The position numbers were made by a program, and so were the translations under genes. Below, one piece after another: positions 45,128-56,475 of a DNA stretch of 64,000 bases. The notes below the pieces were generated by a model, which made no database searches, was not told where the DNA came from, and saw only the letters and a program-made list of their open reading frames with translations. Position 1 is the first letter of the stretch, and every line of letters begins with the position of its first letter. Source of the stretch: Lycium barbarum (taxonomy: Eukaryota; Streptophyta; Magnoliopsida; Solanales; Solanaceae); the NCBI RefSeq assembly GCF_019175385.1, contig NC_083337.1, positions 42,384,938-42,448,937 on the forward strand. Reading direction: 5' to 3'.

Positions 45128-46491
45128 GTGCATCGATTTGTGAGAGGCCTAGGGCCACATTTGATGGATAGGTGCTTGACTGCGTCCCTTCAGGATAATA
45201 TGGATATTTCACGCATTCAGGCCCATGCTCAAAATTTAGAAGAAAGCCAACAACAGCAAATAAGTTAGCGTGAGCATGAAGAGGGTATAACAAGAGGGCT
45301 AGATCTTCGGGTCCGATGAGTGAGTTTAGAGGCGGGCACAGACAGCAGTTTTCTAGGCATTCAGGTCATTCTATGACTAGTGTGCCTCTACGGTTTACAG
45401 GCCAGAGATTTGATAGATCTACTCATTATGGGCAGAGTCAGAGTATTTTTGATTCACAGTTCAGAGATGATTCGGGTCAGGCGAGGCCATCCGTGCCACG
45501 ATGTTCCTAGTGTGGGAAGTTACATTGGGGCCAGTGCTGATTAGGTTTAGAGGTTTGCTATGCATGTGGTCGCCCAGGCCATATTATGCGTGATTGCCCC
45601 TCGGTTGGTGGTAGAGGTAGGACCCAGCCTTCAGGGTCGAAAGCCGGATCTTCATCATCTATACGCCCTATGGGGCTAGGTTCATATGCGCTAGTTGGCC
45701 ATGGTAGAGGCAGAGGGAGAGTCCCCAGTTCTAGCGATCCTCAGTACCGTATTTATGCTTTGGCTGGATGCCAAGATCTTGAGTCTTCTCCTGATGTTTT
45801 CATAGGTATATTATCGATATTTTCTCATGATGTATATGCTTTGATAGACCCAAGCTCCACATTGTCATATGTTACTCCATATATTGTGGGTCGGTTTGGA
45901 GTCAAACCGGAGTCGATCAAACCTTTTGAGATATATACACCCATTGGTGAATCGGTAATAGCTAGCCGAGTATATAGAAATTGCATAGTTATGATTTGTG
46001 ACCATCGTACTATGGTTGACTTACATGAGTTAAAAATGGTGGATTTTAATGTTATCATGGGTATGGATTGGTTGGCCTCTTTCTATGCCAATGTTGATTG
46101 TAGAATGCAAATGGTTCGTTTCCAGTTTTCGAAAGAACCAGTTTTAGAATGGAAAAGGAATATTGTGTCACCAAAAGGTAGGTTTATTTCCTATCTAAAG
46201 GCAAGTAAAATGATCACAAAATATTGCATTTATCATCTAGTTCGGGTTCAAGATGTAGAAGCTGAACCGCCAACTCTTCAGTCAGTTCCTGTGGTGAATG
46301 AGTTTCCGGATGTATTCCCGGAAGAGCTTCCAGGCCTTCCTCCAGAAAGAGAAATTGATTTTGCAATTTATGTGTTGCCGTACATCAAACCTATATCTAT
46401 TCCACCTTATAGAATGGCTCTCGCAGAGTTGAAAGAGCAATTGAAGGACTTGCTTGAGAAAGGCTTTATTAGGCCTAGTTCTTCCCCGTGA
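45128..46491 (+). pseudogene. pol: Element E nucleocapsid, protease and linker
   Basis: The frame continues past the TGA, shifts near 45300, and shows CYACGRPGHIMRDC near 45558-45599, an intact C-X2-C-X4-H-X4-C knuckle. From 45586 it is open for 301 codons: a Gly/Arg-rich linker, the protease with VYALIDPSSTLSYVT and [13 protein letters not shown], and the linker [23 protein letters not shown]. It ends at a TGA at 46489-46491 that replaces the Trp of SSPWGAP at the start of reverse transcriptase. Confidence 0.88.
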
Positions 46492-47678
46492 GGAGCACCC
46501 GTGTTGTTTATCCGAAAAAATGATGGCTCCTTGCGAATGTGCATTGACTATCGACAACTGAATAAGGTGACGATTAAGAATAAATATCCTCTTCCGAGGA
46601 TTGATGACTTATTTGACCAATTACAAGGCGCCAAATGGTTTTCAATGATAGATTTGAGATCCGGGTAACATAAAGTGAGAGTTAGGGAGAAAGATATCCC
46701 TAAGACAGCCTTCAGAACAAGATATGGCCATTTTGAGTCCGGGTGATGTCATTCGAGCTAACTAATGCACCGAAAGTCATTATGGATTTGATGAACAACG
46801 TGTTCAGGCCCTTCCTAGATTTATTTGTGATTGTATTCATCGACGATATCTTGGTCTATTCTAGGTTCGAGGCAGAACATGCGGATCATTTGCGTACTAT
46901 CCTTAGAGTTCTTAAAACTCGAGAGTTATTTGCTAAATTTTCTAAGTCTGAGTTTTGGTTGAACTCAGTGACATTTTTGGGGCACATTGTTTCAACCGAT
47001 GGTATTCAGGTAGATAGCCAAAATATTGAGGCTGTGAAGACTTGGCCAAGGCCCACAACTCCTACGGAAGTTCGTAGCTTTCTGGGCTTAGCAGGTTATT
47101 ACAGGAGATTTATAGAAGGATTTTCTTCTATTTTCGCACCACTCACAAAGCTGACCCAGAAATTAGCAAAGTTTCAATTGACAGATGTTTGTGAACGTAG
47201 TTTCCAAGAGCTAAAGGATAGATTAACTTCTACCCCAGTCCTGACAGTTCCAGAGGGACTGGAAGGTTACGTTGTTTATTGCGACGCTTCGGGCGTTGGG
47301 CTAGGCTGTGTGTTGATGCAACATGGTAGGGTAATTACGTATGCTTCAAGGCAATTACGGAAACATGAGAAAAATTATCCAACCCATGACCTTGAATTGG
47401 CTACAGTGATTCATGCATTAAAGATGTGGAGACATTATTTGTATGGTGTCCATGTGGATATTTATATAGATCATAAGAGCCTTCAGTATATCTTCAAGCA
47501 GAAAGAGTTGAATTTGCGGCAACGACGATGGTTGGAATTGCTAAAAGATTATGATGTTGATATCCTATATCACCCCGGAAAGGCAAATGTTGTGGCTGAT
47601 GCTTTTAGTCGTAGATCTATGGTAAGTTTGTGTGATGTTTGGACAAAGAAAAGAGAAATGGCTCATGAGCTCCAGTAG
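46492..47678 (+). pseudogene. pol: Element E reverse transcriptase and RNase H
   Basis: The fingers region is readable ([33 protein letters not shown]). It has a TAA after LRSG near 46667 and a frameshift just before 46743. From there 311 codons are open: [20 protein letters not shown] with the catalytic Asp pair, the connection [20 protein letters not shown], and RNase H with [36 protein letters not shown] and [20 protein letters not shown]. Stop near 47676. Confidence 0.9.
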
Positions 47679-49217
47679 TTAACTAGCCTAGGAGTTCGAG
47701 TAGTGAACTCATGTAGCATGGGGGCTACCATTCAGAATTCAGCAATATCGTCGCTAGTAGTGGAAGTGAAGGAGCGACAATACGAAGATCCCATGCTAAT
47801 GCATTACAGAGATACACTCCCCCAGAAGGAGAAGTCATTATTTGAGATCGCAGGAGATGGAGTTCTCCGATGCCGAGCCAGAATATGTGTTCCTGATGTG
47901 GCAGGATTACGCCACCAGATATTGAGAGAAGGCCATTGCTCCCGTTATTCTGTCCACCCCGGAGCAACGAAAATGTATCATGATCTTAAATCTATATATT
48001 GGTGGAATGGGATGAAGAAGGATACAACGGAATTTGTAGCTCAATGTCCCAACTGTCAACAAGTGAAAATCAAGCACCAAAAGTCGGGCGGATTGTTGCA
48101 AGCTATAGAAATTTCAACTTGGAAGTGGGAAGTAATTAACATGGACTTCATTACAGGCTTACCCCGTTCTTGACGTAAGTATGATTCTATATGGGAGATT
48201 GTGGATAGACTCACGAAGTCAGCTCATTTCTTTCCAGTCAGAACTACATATATGGCAGAAGATAATGAAAGGCTTTATGTTAAAGAGATAGTGCGACTTC
48301 ACGGTGTTCCAGTATCTATTATCTCTGATAGCGGAACTCGGTTTACAGCTAATTTTTGGAAATCCCTCCAAGAGGATTTGGGGACTCATGTGAGCCTTAG
48401 TACAGAATTTCACCCACAGACTGATGGACAAGCTGAACGTACCATTCAGACTCTCGAGGATATGCTACGGGCATGTATGTTGGATTTTGGAGGTAACTGG
48501 GATGATCATTTACCACTTATTGAATTTGCTTATAACAATAGTTATCATTCTAGCATCCAAATGGCACTGTATGAGGCTTTATATGGGTGAAAGTGTAGAT
48601 CCCCAATTGGGTGGTTTGAAGTAGGAGAGACTAAACTGATAGGGCCGGACTTGGTCCAGCAAGCCATAGAGAAAGTTAAGCTCATACAAGATCGGTTATT
48701 AGCAGCCTAAAGTCGTCAAAAGTCCTATGCAGATAATCATCGAAGGGACTTAGAGTTCCAAGAAAAAGATTGGGTATTCTTAAAGGTGTCGCCAATGAAG
48801 GGCGTTATGAGATTTGGAAAGAAGGGGAAGCTTAGTCCCCGGTACATTGGGCCTTATGAGATTATACACAAGGTAGGCGAAGTGGCTTACAAATTAGATC
48901 TACCTCCTGATTTGGAGTCATTTCACCCAATTTTCCATGTCTCGATGCTTCGTAAGTGTGTTGGAGATCCTACTAGGATCGTGCCAGTAAATGATGTTCA
49001 AGTGACAGAAAGGTTGACTTATGAAGAGGCACCCATTGCCTTATTAAATAGGCAAGAACGGAGGCTTAGAAACAAAGAAGTGGCCTCAGTTAAGGTTTTG
49101 TGGAGAAATAATAACCGAGAAGAAATGACATGGGAAGCGGAAGAAAATATGAAGTCAAAGTACCCGCACTTATTTCAATCCCCGGAAGAGATCCAAGATG
49201 AGACATCAAGATCATGA
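47679..49217 (+). pseudogene. pol: Element E integrase and chromodomain
   Basis: 47703-48173 is open and holds the zinc finger (HCSRYSVHPG, CPNCQQ) and the first catalytic Asp (NMDF). After a TGA at 48171, 48201-48590 carries the second Asp (ISDSG) and the Glu (DGQAE). Then come a TGA at 48588 and a TAA near 48708. 48786-49217 is open with YIGPYEII (GPY motif) and a chromodomain-like end from [15 protein letters not shown] to KSKYPHLFQS. All three catalytic residues survive, and only stop codons disable it. Final stop TGA at 49215. Confidence 0.9.
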
Positions 49218-49384
49218 GGTATGTATGTTTTCCTTTTTATGCATTTGGGTCGTGTGTGGCCAAACTCTATAGCTATTATGTTGTGGCCCTATGAGGAATT
49301 GTTATTATAGGATGTTGTGATAGGATGGTAGTGCCATATTACAGGGGAAACTCTGGCGAAATTTTTATAGAATCCCCGAGAACT

Positions 49385-49406
49385 TAACATTCGAGGACAA
49401 ATGTTC
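49385..49406 (+). other. Hairpin before the polypurine tract (E)
   Basis: TAACATTCG, loop AGGA, CAAATGTTC: seven of nine pairs of the palindrome seen perfect in A. The polypurine tract AAGGGGGAAATAA follows at 49409-49421. Confidence 0.75.
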
Positions 49407-49421
49407 TTAAGGGGGAAATAA

Positions 49422-50381
49422 TGTTACACCTCGGAAAATTTTTCGTTAATGCACGGTGAATAGACTAACGAAGGGCACGAAGTATACGATGTTTCGATAA
49501 GTAAGGAATAGCCTTTGGTGACCCTAATTGAGATTTTAAAGACATCCGAAGTAAGAGAAGAAAGTTTGCCAAGGAAGGCAAGGTATACGTTATGGATCGG
49601 AAAGGATTTACGAGTATCAAATTAATGATTACTTAATGATGCTTTGGAGAAGATTTATAACGTCCCTTAGATTGTTAATGAGGTGTTAAACAAGTGTTAA
49701 GAAGGTTCCATAAGGATTAGAGATCAAACGAGTTGACGAGAACGAGTTCGGAAAAGCTGGGCATTATACGGCCCAACATACTGGCCGTATAAAATATATC
49801 GGCCGTATGTTAGGCCATATATTCAGCCCATATTGGCAGCCTTCACTGGACCAAAAGTACGGCCAAACATACGGTCAGTATAAATTGTACGGACCATATG
49901 TTGGTCCGTGAAATCAAAGCGGCACAGATTGTGAAATATTAATAAGGGGACCAAGTTCATTTCATTTTCACTCCCCTTCTCTCTAGAACACTCTAGAACA
50001 TTTAACCACACCTCTCCCACAAGAATTCAAGAGATATTAATGATCAACTTCATCAAACCAAGAGAATCAAGTGTAACCAACTCATTAAAGTTCATCCAAG
50101 ACAAGAAATCCAAGAGGAGGTGGAACTAGGGTTTTGCTCAAGTGAAGTGTTTCCACCCAAAGTCCATTCCTACACCATTTAAGGTAAGTTTTATGGTCTT
50201 TCCATGTTGTTTAAGGTATTAAAGGTTGAAAGAGTTGGATTATGAAAGGAGATATAAAATGGGTTACAAAGGTGAGAATAATGAGATTTTGAGTAGTAGT
50301 TTGGAATGAGTTATAATTCTTGATATGTTGTGATGATAAATATGTTATAAATGACATTAAGAACATGGGATAAACATTTCA
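49422..50381 (+). repeat. Element E 3' LTR, 5' part only
   Basis: Matches 41752-42711 up to AAACATTTCA and then stops at the junction with F pol. It keeps the U3 motifs, the TATA-like TATTAATAAGG near 49937 and the donor-like AAG|GTAAGT at 50181-50189. The hairpin region is lost. Confidence 0.93.
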
Positions 50382-51200
50382 GGCAAGAAGAAACCAATCA
50401 TGGACTAAACCGAGGTAATCAACCTCGGTGACGAAGAGAATGTTAAAGAGACACGAATTAGTGTGCATTTAGAAGCACCATAGAAAGAAGAGCTCATAGC
50501 TCTATTGAAGGAATATGTGGATGTCTTCGCCTGCTCATACACCGACATGCAAGGACTGAGCACTGAAATAGTGGCTCACATATTACCCATCAAAAATGGG
50601 TTTTCTCCGATCAAGCAAAAGATCCGGACATCTAAACCAGACATGAGTACCAGGATAAAGGACGAAGTAGAAAAACAAATCGAATCTGAAATAGCGGAAG
50701 TGACATCCTACCCTACTTGGTTGGCCAACATAGTGCCAACACCCAAGAAGATTTGGATCTGCGTGGACTACCGAGACCTCAACGGGCTAGTCTAAAAGAT
50801 TACTTTCCCATTCCGAGCATCCACATTCTCATCGATAACTGTGCCGAGCATGAACTGCAGTGATTTGTGAATTGTTTTGTCGGACACCATCAGATACTCA
50901 TGAGTGAAGAAGACGCTGAGAAAACAGCTTTCATCACTCCTTGGGAAGTCTACCATTACAGGGTAATGCTGTTCGGTCTCAAAAATATCGGCACCGCATA
51001 CATGAGAGAAATGACTACTCTGTTCCATGATATGATGCACCGAGAGATTGAAATCTACGTGGATGATATTATCATAAAGTTGAGAGAAAGTTCAGAGCAT
51101 AGCACGCATCTGCGTAACTTCTTCGACAGACTTCGCAAGCTCAATCTGAAGTTAAACCCGGTGAAGTGCACATTTGGATTGCCTGGGGTAAACTGATAGG
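50382..51200 (+). pseudogene. pol: Element F reverse transcriptase (Tat/Ogre type)
   Basis: Reads from a linker (INLGDEENVKETRISVHLEA) into 50505-50795, open, with EYVDVFACSYTDMQGLST and YPTWLANIVPTPKK, a Tat-lineage signature. After a stop and frameshift, 50867-51196 shows GHHQILMSEEDAEKTAFITPWEVYHYRVMLFGLKN and the catalytic YVDD at 51056-51067. The protease and the link to Gag are missing because of the E insertion and deletion. The sequence is clearly distinct from the chromoviruses. Confidence 0.85.
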
Positions 51201-51825
51201 GTTCATAGACAGCCGATGAAGCATCGAACTAGACCCTACAAAAATCAAGGTAATCCAGGAACTGCCACCTCCCGAAATCAAGAAAAAAGTCATGAGCTTC
51301 TTGGGAAGGCTGAACTACATCGGACATTTCATAGCCCAGTCAACCGTGAGTGTAGAACCAATCCTCAAACTGCTCAAGAAAGACGCTCCCACAAAGTGGA
51401 TGGAGGAATGCTAAGAGGCATTCGACAAAATCAAGAAATACCTTTACAATTCACTCATCTTAGTGCCACCTAGGCCAAGGAGCCCACTGCTGCTATACCT
51501 ATCAGTATCAGAGAACGCTTTTGGGTGTGTGCTCACCCAACATGACGAAGAAGGCAAGAAGGAACATACCATTTATTATCTGATCAAGAAGTTCACATCC
51601 TGCGAATCAAGATACACACTTGTAGAGAAAACATGTTACGCCCAAAAGCTGAGGCATTACTTGTCAGTGTTTACCACTTACCTCATCTCCAGAATAGACC
51701 CATTAAGGTATATCTTTCAGCAACGGATGCCCGTTTGGAAGCTAGCCAAATGGGAGATGCTACTAAACGAATTCGACATTGTGTACGTAGCACAGAAGGC
51801 CGTTAAAAAATAGGCACTGGACGAG
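51201..51825 (+). pseudogene. pol: Element F connection and RNase H
   Basis: Across two frames I can follow a connection segment near 51290-51420 (SFLGRLNYIGHFIAQS in one frame). Then 51463-51813 is open with RSPLLLYLSVSENAFGCVLTQHDE, a Ty3-type RNase H start, and LRHYLSVFTTYLISRIDPLRYIFQ. A TAG at 51811 ends the frame. Confidence 0.78.
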
Positions 51826-52385
51826 TTGCTGGCAGAAAGTCCCGTCGACAATGAACTCGAACCATTAAGGACTTTCTTCCCAGATGAGGAAGTAATGTCT
51901 ATGGAAGAAGAGATGGCCAAGCCGTACTCAGGATGGAGACTACTCTTCGACGGGGCAGTCAACTACAAAGGTCTCTGCATTGGAGCGGTGTTGATATCAG
52001 AAATAGAACAACTATCTGATGGCCGCAAAACTCAATTTCAGATGTACCAACAACATGGCCGAGTACGAAGCATGTATTCTCGGCCTCATAATGGCATTGG
52101 ACATGAACATACAAGAGTTATTGGTAATCGTAGATTCTGAATTGCTCACCAATCAAGTGAAAGGAAATTGGACGAGCAAGAATGACAAGATACTGCCGTA
52201 TGTGAATCTGGTATAGAGACTATGTGAGAGATTCAAAAGCATCGACTTCAGGCATACTCCGAGGTCTCGGAACAAGTTCGCTGATGTTTTTCCTACGAGA
52301 GTACTCACATTGATCTGCTGGAAATCACTCTGAAGGAAGAACAGACTCATTGTGCCCACATTGAGGCCGAGCCAGATGGCAAACC
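51826..52385 (+). pseudogene. pol: Element F second, archaeal-type RNase H
   Basis: WRLLFDGAVNYKGLCIGAVLIS (near 51940) and, after a frameshift, AAKLNFRCTNNMAEYEACILGLIMALDMNIQELLVIVDSELL (from 52019). NNMAEYEA with a following DSELL is the hallmark of the additional RNase H found in Tat/Ogre elements between RNase H and integrase. Here it is broken by at least one frameshift and a stop near 52214. Confidence 0.82.
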
Positions 52386-53250
52386 ATGGTATGCCGACAT
52401 CAAGGCATATCTAGAGAAAGGAGAATTCCCTCCAGAAAGCTCGGGAAATTAAAAGAAAACCATCAGGAGGTTAGCCAATGGATTCTTCCTGAACAAAGAA
52501 GTGTTATACAAGAGAACACCCGACCTCGGGTTGCTCAGACGGCGTCCACGAAATTGCTGAAAGAGGTACACATAGGGGCATGCCGACCTCACATGAATAG
52601 ATTCATCCTGGCCAAGAAAATCTTGAGGACAGGATACTATTGGATGACCATGGAGCATGACTCCTGCAAATTTGTGCAAAAATGCTATCAATGCCAGATA
52701 CACAGGGACCTGATCAAGGTACCTCCAACAAAACTCCATGTAATGAGCTCACCTTGGCCATTCGTGGCATGGGGGATGGACGCCATCGAGCCCATCCAGC
52801 AACCAGCATCCAATGGACATCGCTTCATCTTAGTCACCATGGACAACTTCACCAAATAGGTGGAAGCAACTTCTCACAAATCAGTGACCAAGAAGGTCGT
52901 GGCCGACTTCGTCAAAAATAATCTCATATGCTGCTTCGGTGTGCCCGAGTCCATCATTATGGAGAATGGAGCCAATCTGAACAACCATCTGATGAAAGAC
53001 ATTTGCGAACAGTTCAAAATAACTTACAGGAACTCAACTGCATACAGGCCACAGGTGAATGGAGCCGTAGAGGCTGCCAAAAAAAACATCAAGAGAATCA
53101 TGCGGAAGATGATCCATAACTACAAGAATTGGTACGAGCAGCTACCCTATGCTTTGTCAGGATACAGAACTATAACTCGAAAATCCACCGGAGCAACACC
53201 TTACCTCCTTATTTACGGTGTAGAAGCGAAATACCCGCGGAAATAGAAAT
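52386..53250 (+). pseudogene. pol: Element F integrase
   Basis: The zinc-binding part (VHIGACRPHMNR, KCYQCQIH near 52565-52700) is followed by the core with D in WGMDAIEP. A TAG at 52857 replaces the Trp of TKWVEA, and 52860-53246 is open. The second catalytic Asp is Glu (MENGAN at 52959-52976, family TDNGAN), while the third residue (NGAVEAA) is kept. An integrase with Asp to Glu at this place would be expected to be inactive. The end is YLLIYGVEAKYPRK and a stop. Confidence 0.85.
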
Positions 53251-53620
53251 TCCCTCGTTGAGGATCATTCAAGAAGCTAAATTGAATGATGCAGAATGGG
53301 TTAAAAATCGCTACGAGCAACTGGCCATGATAGATAAAAAGAGAATGGTAACAGTACGCCACGGACAACTATACAGATAGAGAATGTCTCGTGCTTTCAA
53401 CAAGCAGGTCAGAGACCGACTCTTTCAAATTGGACAACTCGTACTCAAACGAGTCTTCCCTCATCAGGATGAATACAAAGGAAAATTTGTACCAAATTGG
53501 CAAGGACCATACATGGTCCGAAAAGTGCTTTTAAGAGGAGTTGTAGTCCTAGCCAAGATGGATGGAAAAGAATGGCCCAAAGCTGTCAATGCAGAAGCGC
53601 TCAAGAGATACTACGTCTAA
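53251..53620 (+). pseudogene. pol: Element F integrase C-terminus
   Basis: Continues as EIPSLRIIQEAKLNDAEWVKNRYEQLAMIDKKRM in the frame open from 53129 to 53380. After a TAG it runs to 53620 (RVFPHQDEYKGKFVPNWQGPYMVRKVL and ALKRYYV, then TAA). There is no chromodomain, as expected for Tat. Confidence 0.82.
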
Positions 53621-54459
53621 GATTCCATTTGCTTGTAATTGCATTATTATTTCCTTGTAATCGCACCTTTTGCTTGTAATCGTACTTTTGTAATAGCATA
53701 GGAAAAACAATCACCTTTGTAATATAAACTACATAATGACTTGACTTCCCCACAGTGGGATACGTAGGCTGTCCACATCGGACCCGGTCGCATTATTAGT
53801 AAAAATCAAAACTCAATGACCTTCTTCCGAACTACGTTCGACCTGATTCCTTCTGCGACAGGATACGTAACCGCTTGCGAGCTCAATGGTCATAAAAGAA
53901 AAATCCAAGAAACCCTTAGGAAATCTCATAGACACGAAGTCGGAAAGAAGTAATCGAAATCAAAGTACAAGAAGCAACGCAAGAGTCAGCCAACGTCAAC
54001 TCTGCACTAGGGCAGAATGTTTTAGGAGACCTAAAAAATTCCTGCACAACGGGACGATACAAGAGTCAATCAAATCAAGACTTGAAACTGGGTAGAATTT
54101 TTGAGAAAGATCTCAAAAATTCCACCAGTCCAGGAATACAGCAACAAGACCTCCTGGAAGAGCAGAAGACCTCGTTTGAAAAACACGTGTCATGACATTT
54201 AAAACAAACAAAAAAATTCAAAGAAAACAACACACATTTTATAACTTTATCTTTAGATTTTTTCAAACAAAATTAGCATAAGTTCACTCTAAAAAACCAT
54301 CGCTCGAAATATTGAGTCCAAGAGGAACGGATTCAGAGAATACACCAGACAGGAGGACAACGACACTAATCGACCTTTTAGGAAACTAACTATTTTTGTA
54401 TGGATGCAGGCTTTGGAAAAATCAAACAGGAAGGTAGATACATCATCAACCAGCGTACC
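53621..54459 (+). other. Element F 3' noncoding region, first part
   Basis: No domain is found. Two GGATACGTA motifs (53758-53774 and 53861-53875) each follow a pyrimidine-rich CTTCCCC or GATTCCTTC stretch. Short frames here have no family resemblance. Confidence 0.55.
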
Positions 54460-54479
54460 CGCGATGAAAGTCGAAAGGT

Positions 54480-55020
54480 AAACTCAACCTGACATTAATG
54501 GCCGAAAGGGCCAGAACAGAAAGAACAGAAAAAGCACATCTGACCACAAAGGTCATGATAATAAGCAATGAAGGCATATTTGACCACAAGGGTTGCACAA
54601 CGAGTAGATGCCAAAGACATATCTGACCGCAAGGGTCTTGAGAACAATGAATGAGCATAAAGATTCGGGCTAACCACGAAGGGCACCAAAAAAAATGGAC
54701 AAAAGACATGACTGACCGCGAAGGTCATGAAATCAATGGCAAAGATACGGCAGACCAAAAGGGTCACAAATGAACGACAAAGACATATTTGATCACAAGG
54801 ATCATGAAAGAACGAAAAGACACATCTTACCGTGAGGGTCGCGAGATGAACGGACAAAAATGACGTATCTGACCACAAGGGTCACGAAATGAACGAAGCA
54901 GGACATATCTAAGCACAAGGGTCAACAAACAAAGAACGATAAGTATATATTCGACCATCAGGGTCACAGCTAATGCAAAGGACGAAAGAAAGATCATCCA
55001 GCCAAAAGGAGCATATCTGT
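54480..55020 (+). repeat. Degenerate tandem repeat, about 50-bp unit
   Basis: About ten copies of a loosely spaced unit with the core GACCACAAGGGTCATGA or GACCGCGAAGGTCATGA and an intervening AAAGACATATCT. The core can pair with itself (GACC/GGTC). It lies directly before the compact minisatellite and shares its core. Confidence 0.75.
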
Positions 55021-55023
55021 CAT

Positions 55024-55710
55024 TTACATGCCGCGAGGGCCATTCATACAAACAGCCGCGAGGGCCATTCATACAAATAGTTGCGAGGGCCATTCATACA
55101 AACATAGCCGCGAGGGCCATTCATACAAATGTAGCCGCGAGAGCCATTCATACAAACGTAGCCGCGAGGGCCATTCATACAAACATAGTCGCGAAGGTCA
55201 TTCATACAAACATAGCCGCGAGGGCCATTCATATAAATAGACGCGATGGACATTCATACAAACACAACTGTGAGGGCCATTCATACAAACATAGCCGCGA
55301 GGGCCATCATACAAACAGTCGTAAGGGCCATTCATACAAACAGCCGCGATGGCCATTTATACAAACAGCTGCGAGGGCCATTCATACGCTGTGAGGGCCA
55401 TTCATACAAACATAGCCGCAAGGTTCATTCATACAAACATAGCCTCGAGGGTCATTCATACAAACATAGCAGTGAGGGCTATTCATACAAACACAGCCGT
55501 GAGGGTTATTCATACAAATATCGCCGCCAGGGCCATTCATACAAACACAGCCACGAGGGCCCTTCATACAAATATAGCCGCGAGGTCCATTCCTACAAGT
55601 AGCCACGAGGGCCCTTCATACAAATATAGCCGCGAGGTCCATTCCTACAAGCAGCCAGCCACGAGGGCCATTCATACCAACAGCCGCGAAGGCCATTTCA
55701 TTAAAAAAAA
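55024..55710 (+). repeat. Minisatellite, 25-27-bp unit, about 25 copies
   Basis: Head-to-tail copies of GCCGCGAGGGCCATTCATAC followed by AAACATA or a shorter AAACA. Units are most alike at 55080-55240 and decay toward 55800. Unit lengths of 27 make long repetitive open frames on both strands that are not genes. The array lies between pol and the 3' LTR of F, where Tat-lineage elements are known to carry variable tandem repeats. Confidence 0.95.
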
Positions 55711-56461
55711 AATACTACTACAAGGACCATTCCATTCAAACAAAATACCGCCACAAAGGCCATCCACACAAACAAGAAACAGTCATAAAGGCTATTTATC
55801 GAAGAATCATGCTTAAACCACGAGGAAGATCCATAATGCTGTCAAAATTCGAAAAATAGGTACACAGCTTCATAAAGGAACCGGCTCGCTGAACTAGATC
55901 CGGACAATTGCTAAGCAAACGTGAAACTTTTTGTTACGCACCTGTCAAGATAAGGTGCCTATAAGAGTCAAGCTCTCTGGCCAGGATTTGGAAGCCATCC
56001 GATCTCAGACTCAACCACAATTTTGTCTGTTATTTGCTTTCTTTACTAAAAATCGCGATAGGTCGGATGCACACCGGGAAATCCGAAGATATTCCCACAT
56101 AAGGGATATACTCTTCTCCAGGAATTTGAAATACATGTCACCTGATTCCCAGAAACAATGGATATGTAGGCAAGCTTAAGACCAGAGAGTCGTTCACATT
56201 CTAACAGGCGTCCAAAGAAATCTCAATCACAACACTGGAGATCTCAGGACTTCCCTTCAAATCACTCAAAGTCCTTAGTTGAGTCGAACTACAAGTGGCC
56301 TGAATTCTTGTACAACCCGAGATATATAGGAAACCCAGAAACTGGGGTCCGACCACATATTTGAAAACTGCATAAAAATGAGAGGTAGAATGAGTTGGGT
56401 CAGCCAAAAATTAAGGTTAGTCAAATTTCATTGCTCAGGGATGCTCTCGTCATCCACGAAC
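55711..56461 (+). other. Element F 3' noncoding region, last part
   Basis: Begins with decayed minisatellite units (to about 55800) and holds two more GGATATGTAGG-like motifs (56159-56174 and 56320-56335). No coding sequence. Confidence 0.55.
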
Positions 56462-56475
56462 ATTGAAGGGGCAGT
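56462..56475 (+). other. Element F polypurine tract
   Basis: ATTGAAGGGGCAGT directly before the LTR start TGTTGACACC. Confidence 0.75.

Larger units (their letters stand above)
41752..50381 (+). mobile_element. Element E: chromovirus inserted in F, 3' LTR truncated
   Basis: 5' LTR 41752-44211, primer site 44216-44227, gag-pol 44420-49217, polypurine tract 49409-49421, 3' LTR start 49422. The 3' LTR stops after 960 bp at 50381, where F pol sequence begins. Since F also lacks its protease, one deletion probably removed the LTR end together with F sequence. LTR divergence over the shared 960 bp is roughly 5-6% by eye. The coding region is more readable than in B or C but has several stops and one frameshift in reverse transcriptase. 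Confidence 0.92.

Noticed and set aside
55024..55710. CRISPR-like array of 27-bp direct repeats
   Set aside because: Units are adjacent without unique spacers, and the context is a plant retrotransposon. It is a minisatellite.
55028..55816. Long repetitive open frames on both strands (HSYK or ICMNGPRG repeats)
   Set aside because: They follow from a 27-base unit, a multiple of three, without stops. There is no start context, composition or family to support a protein.
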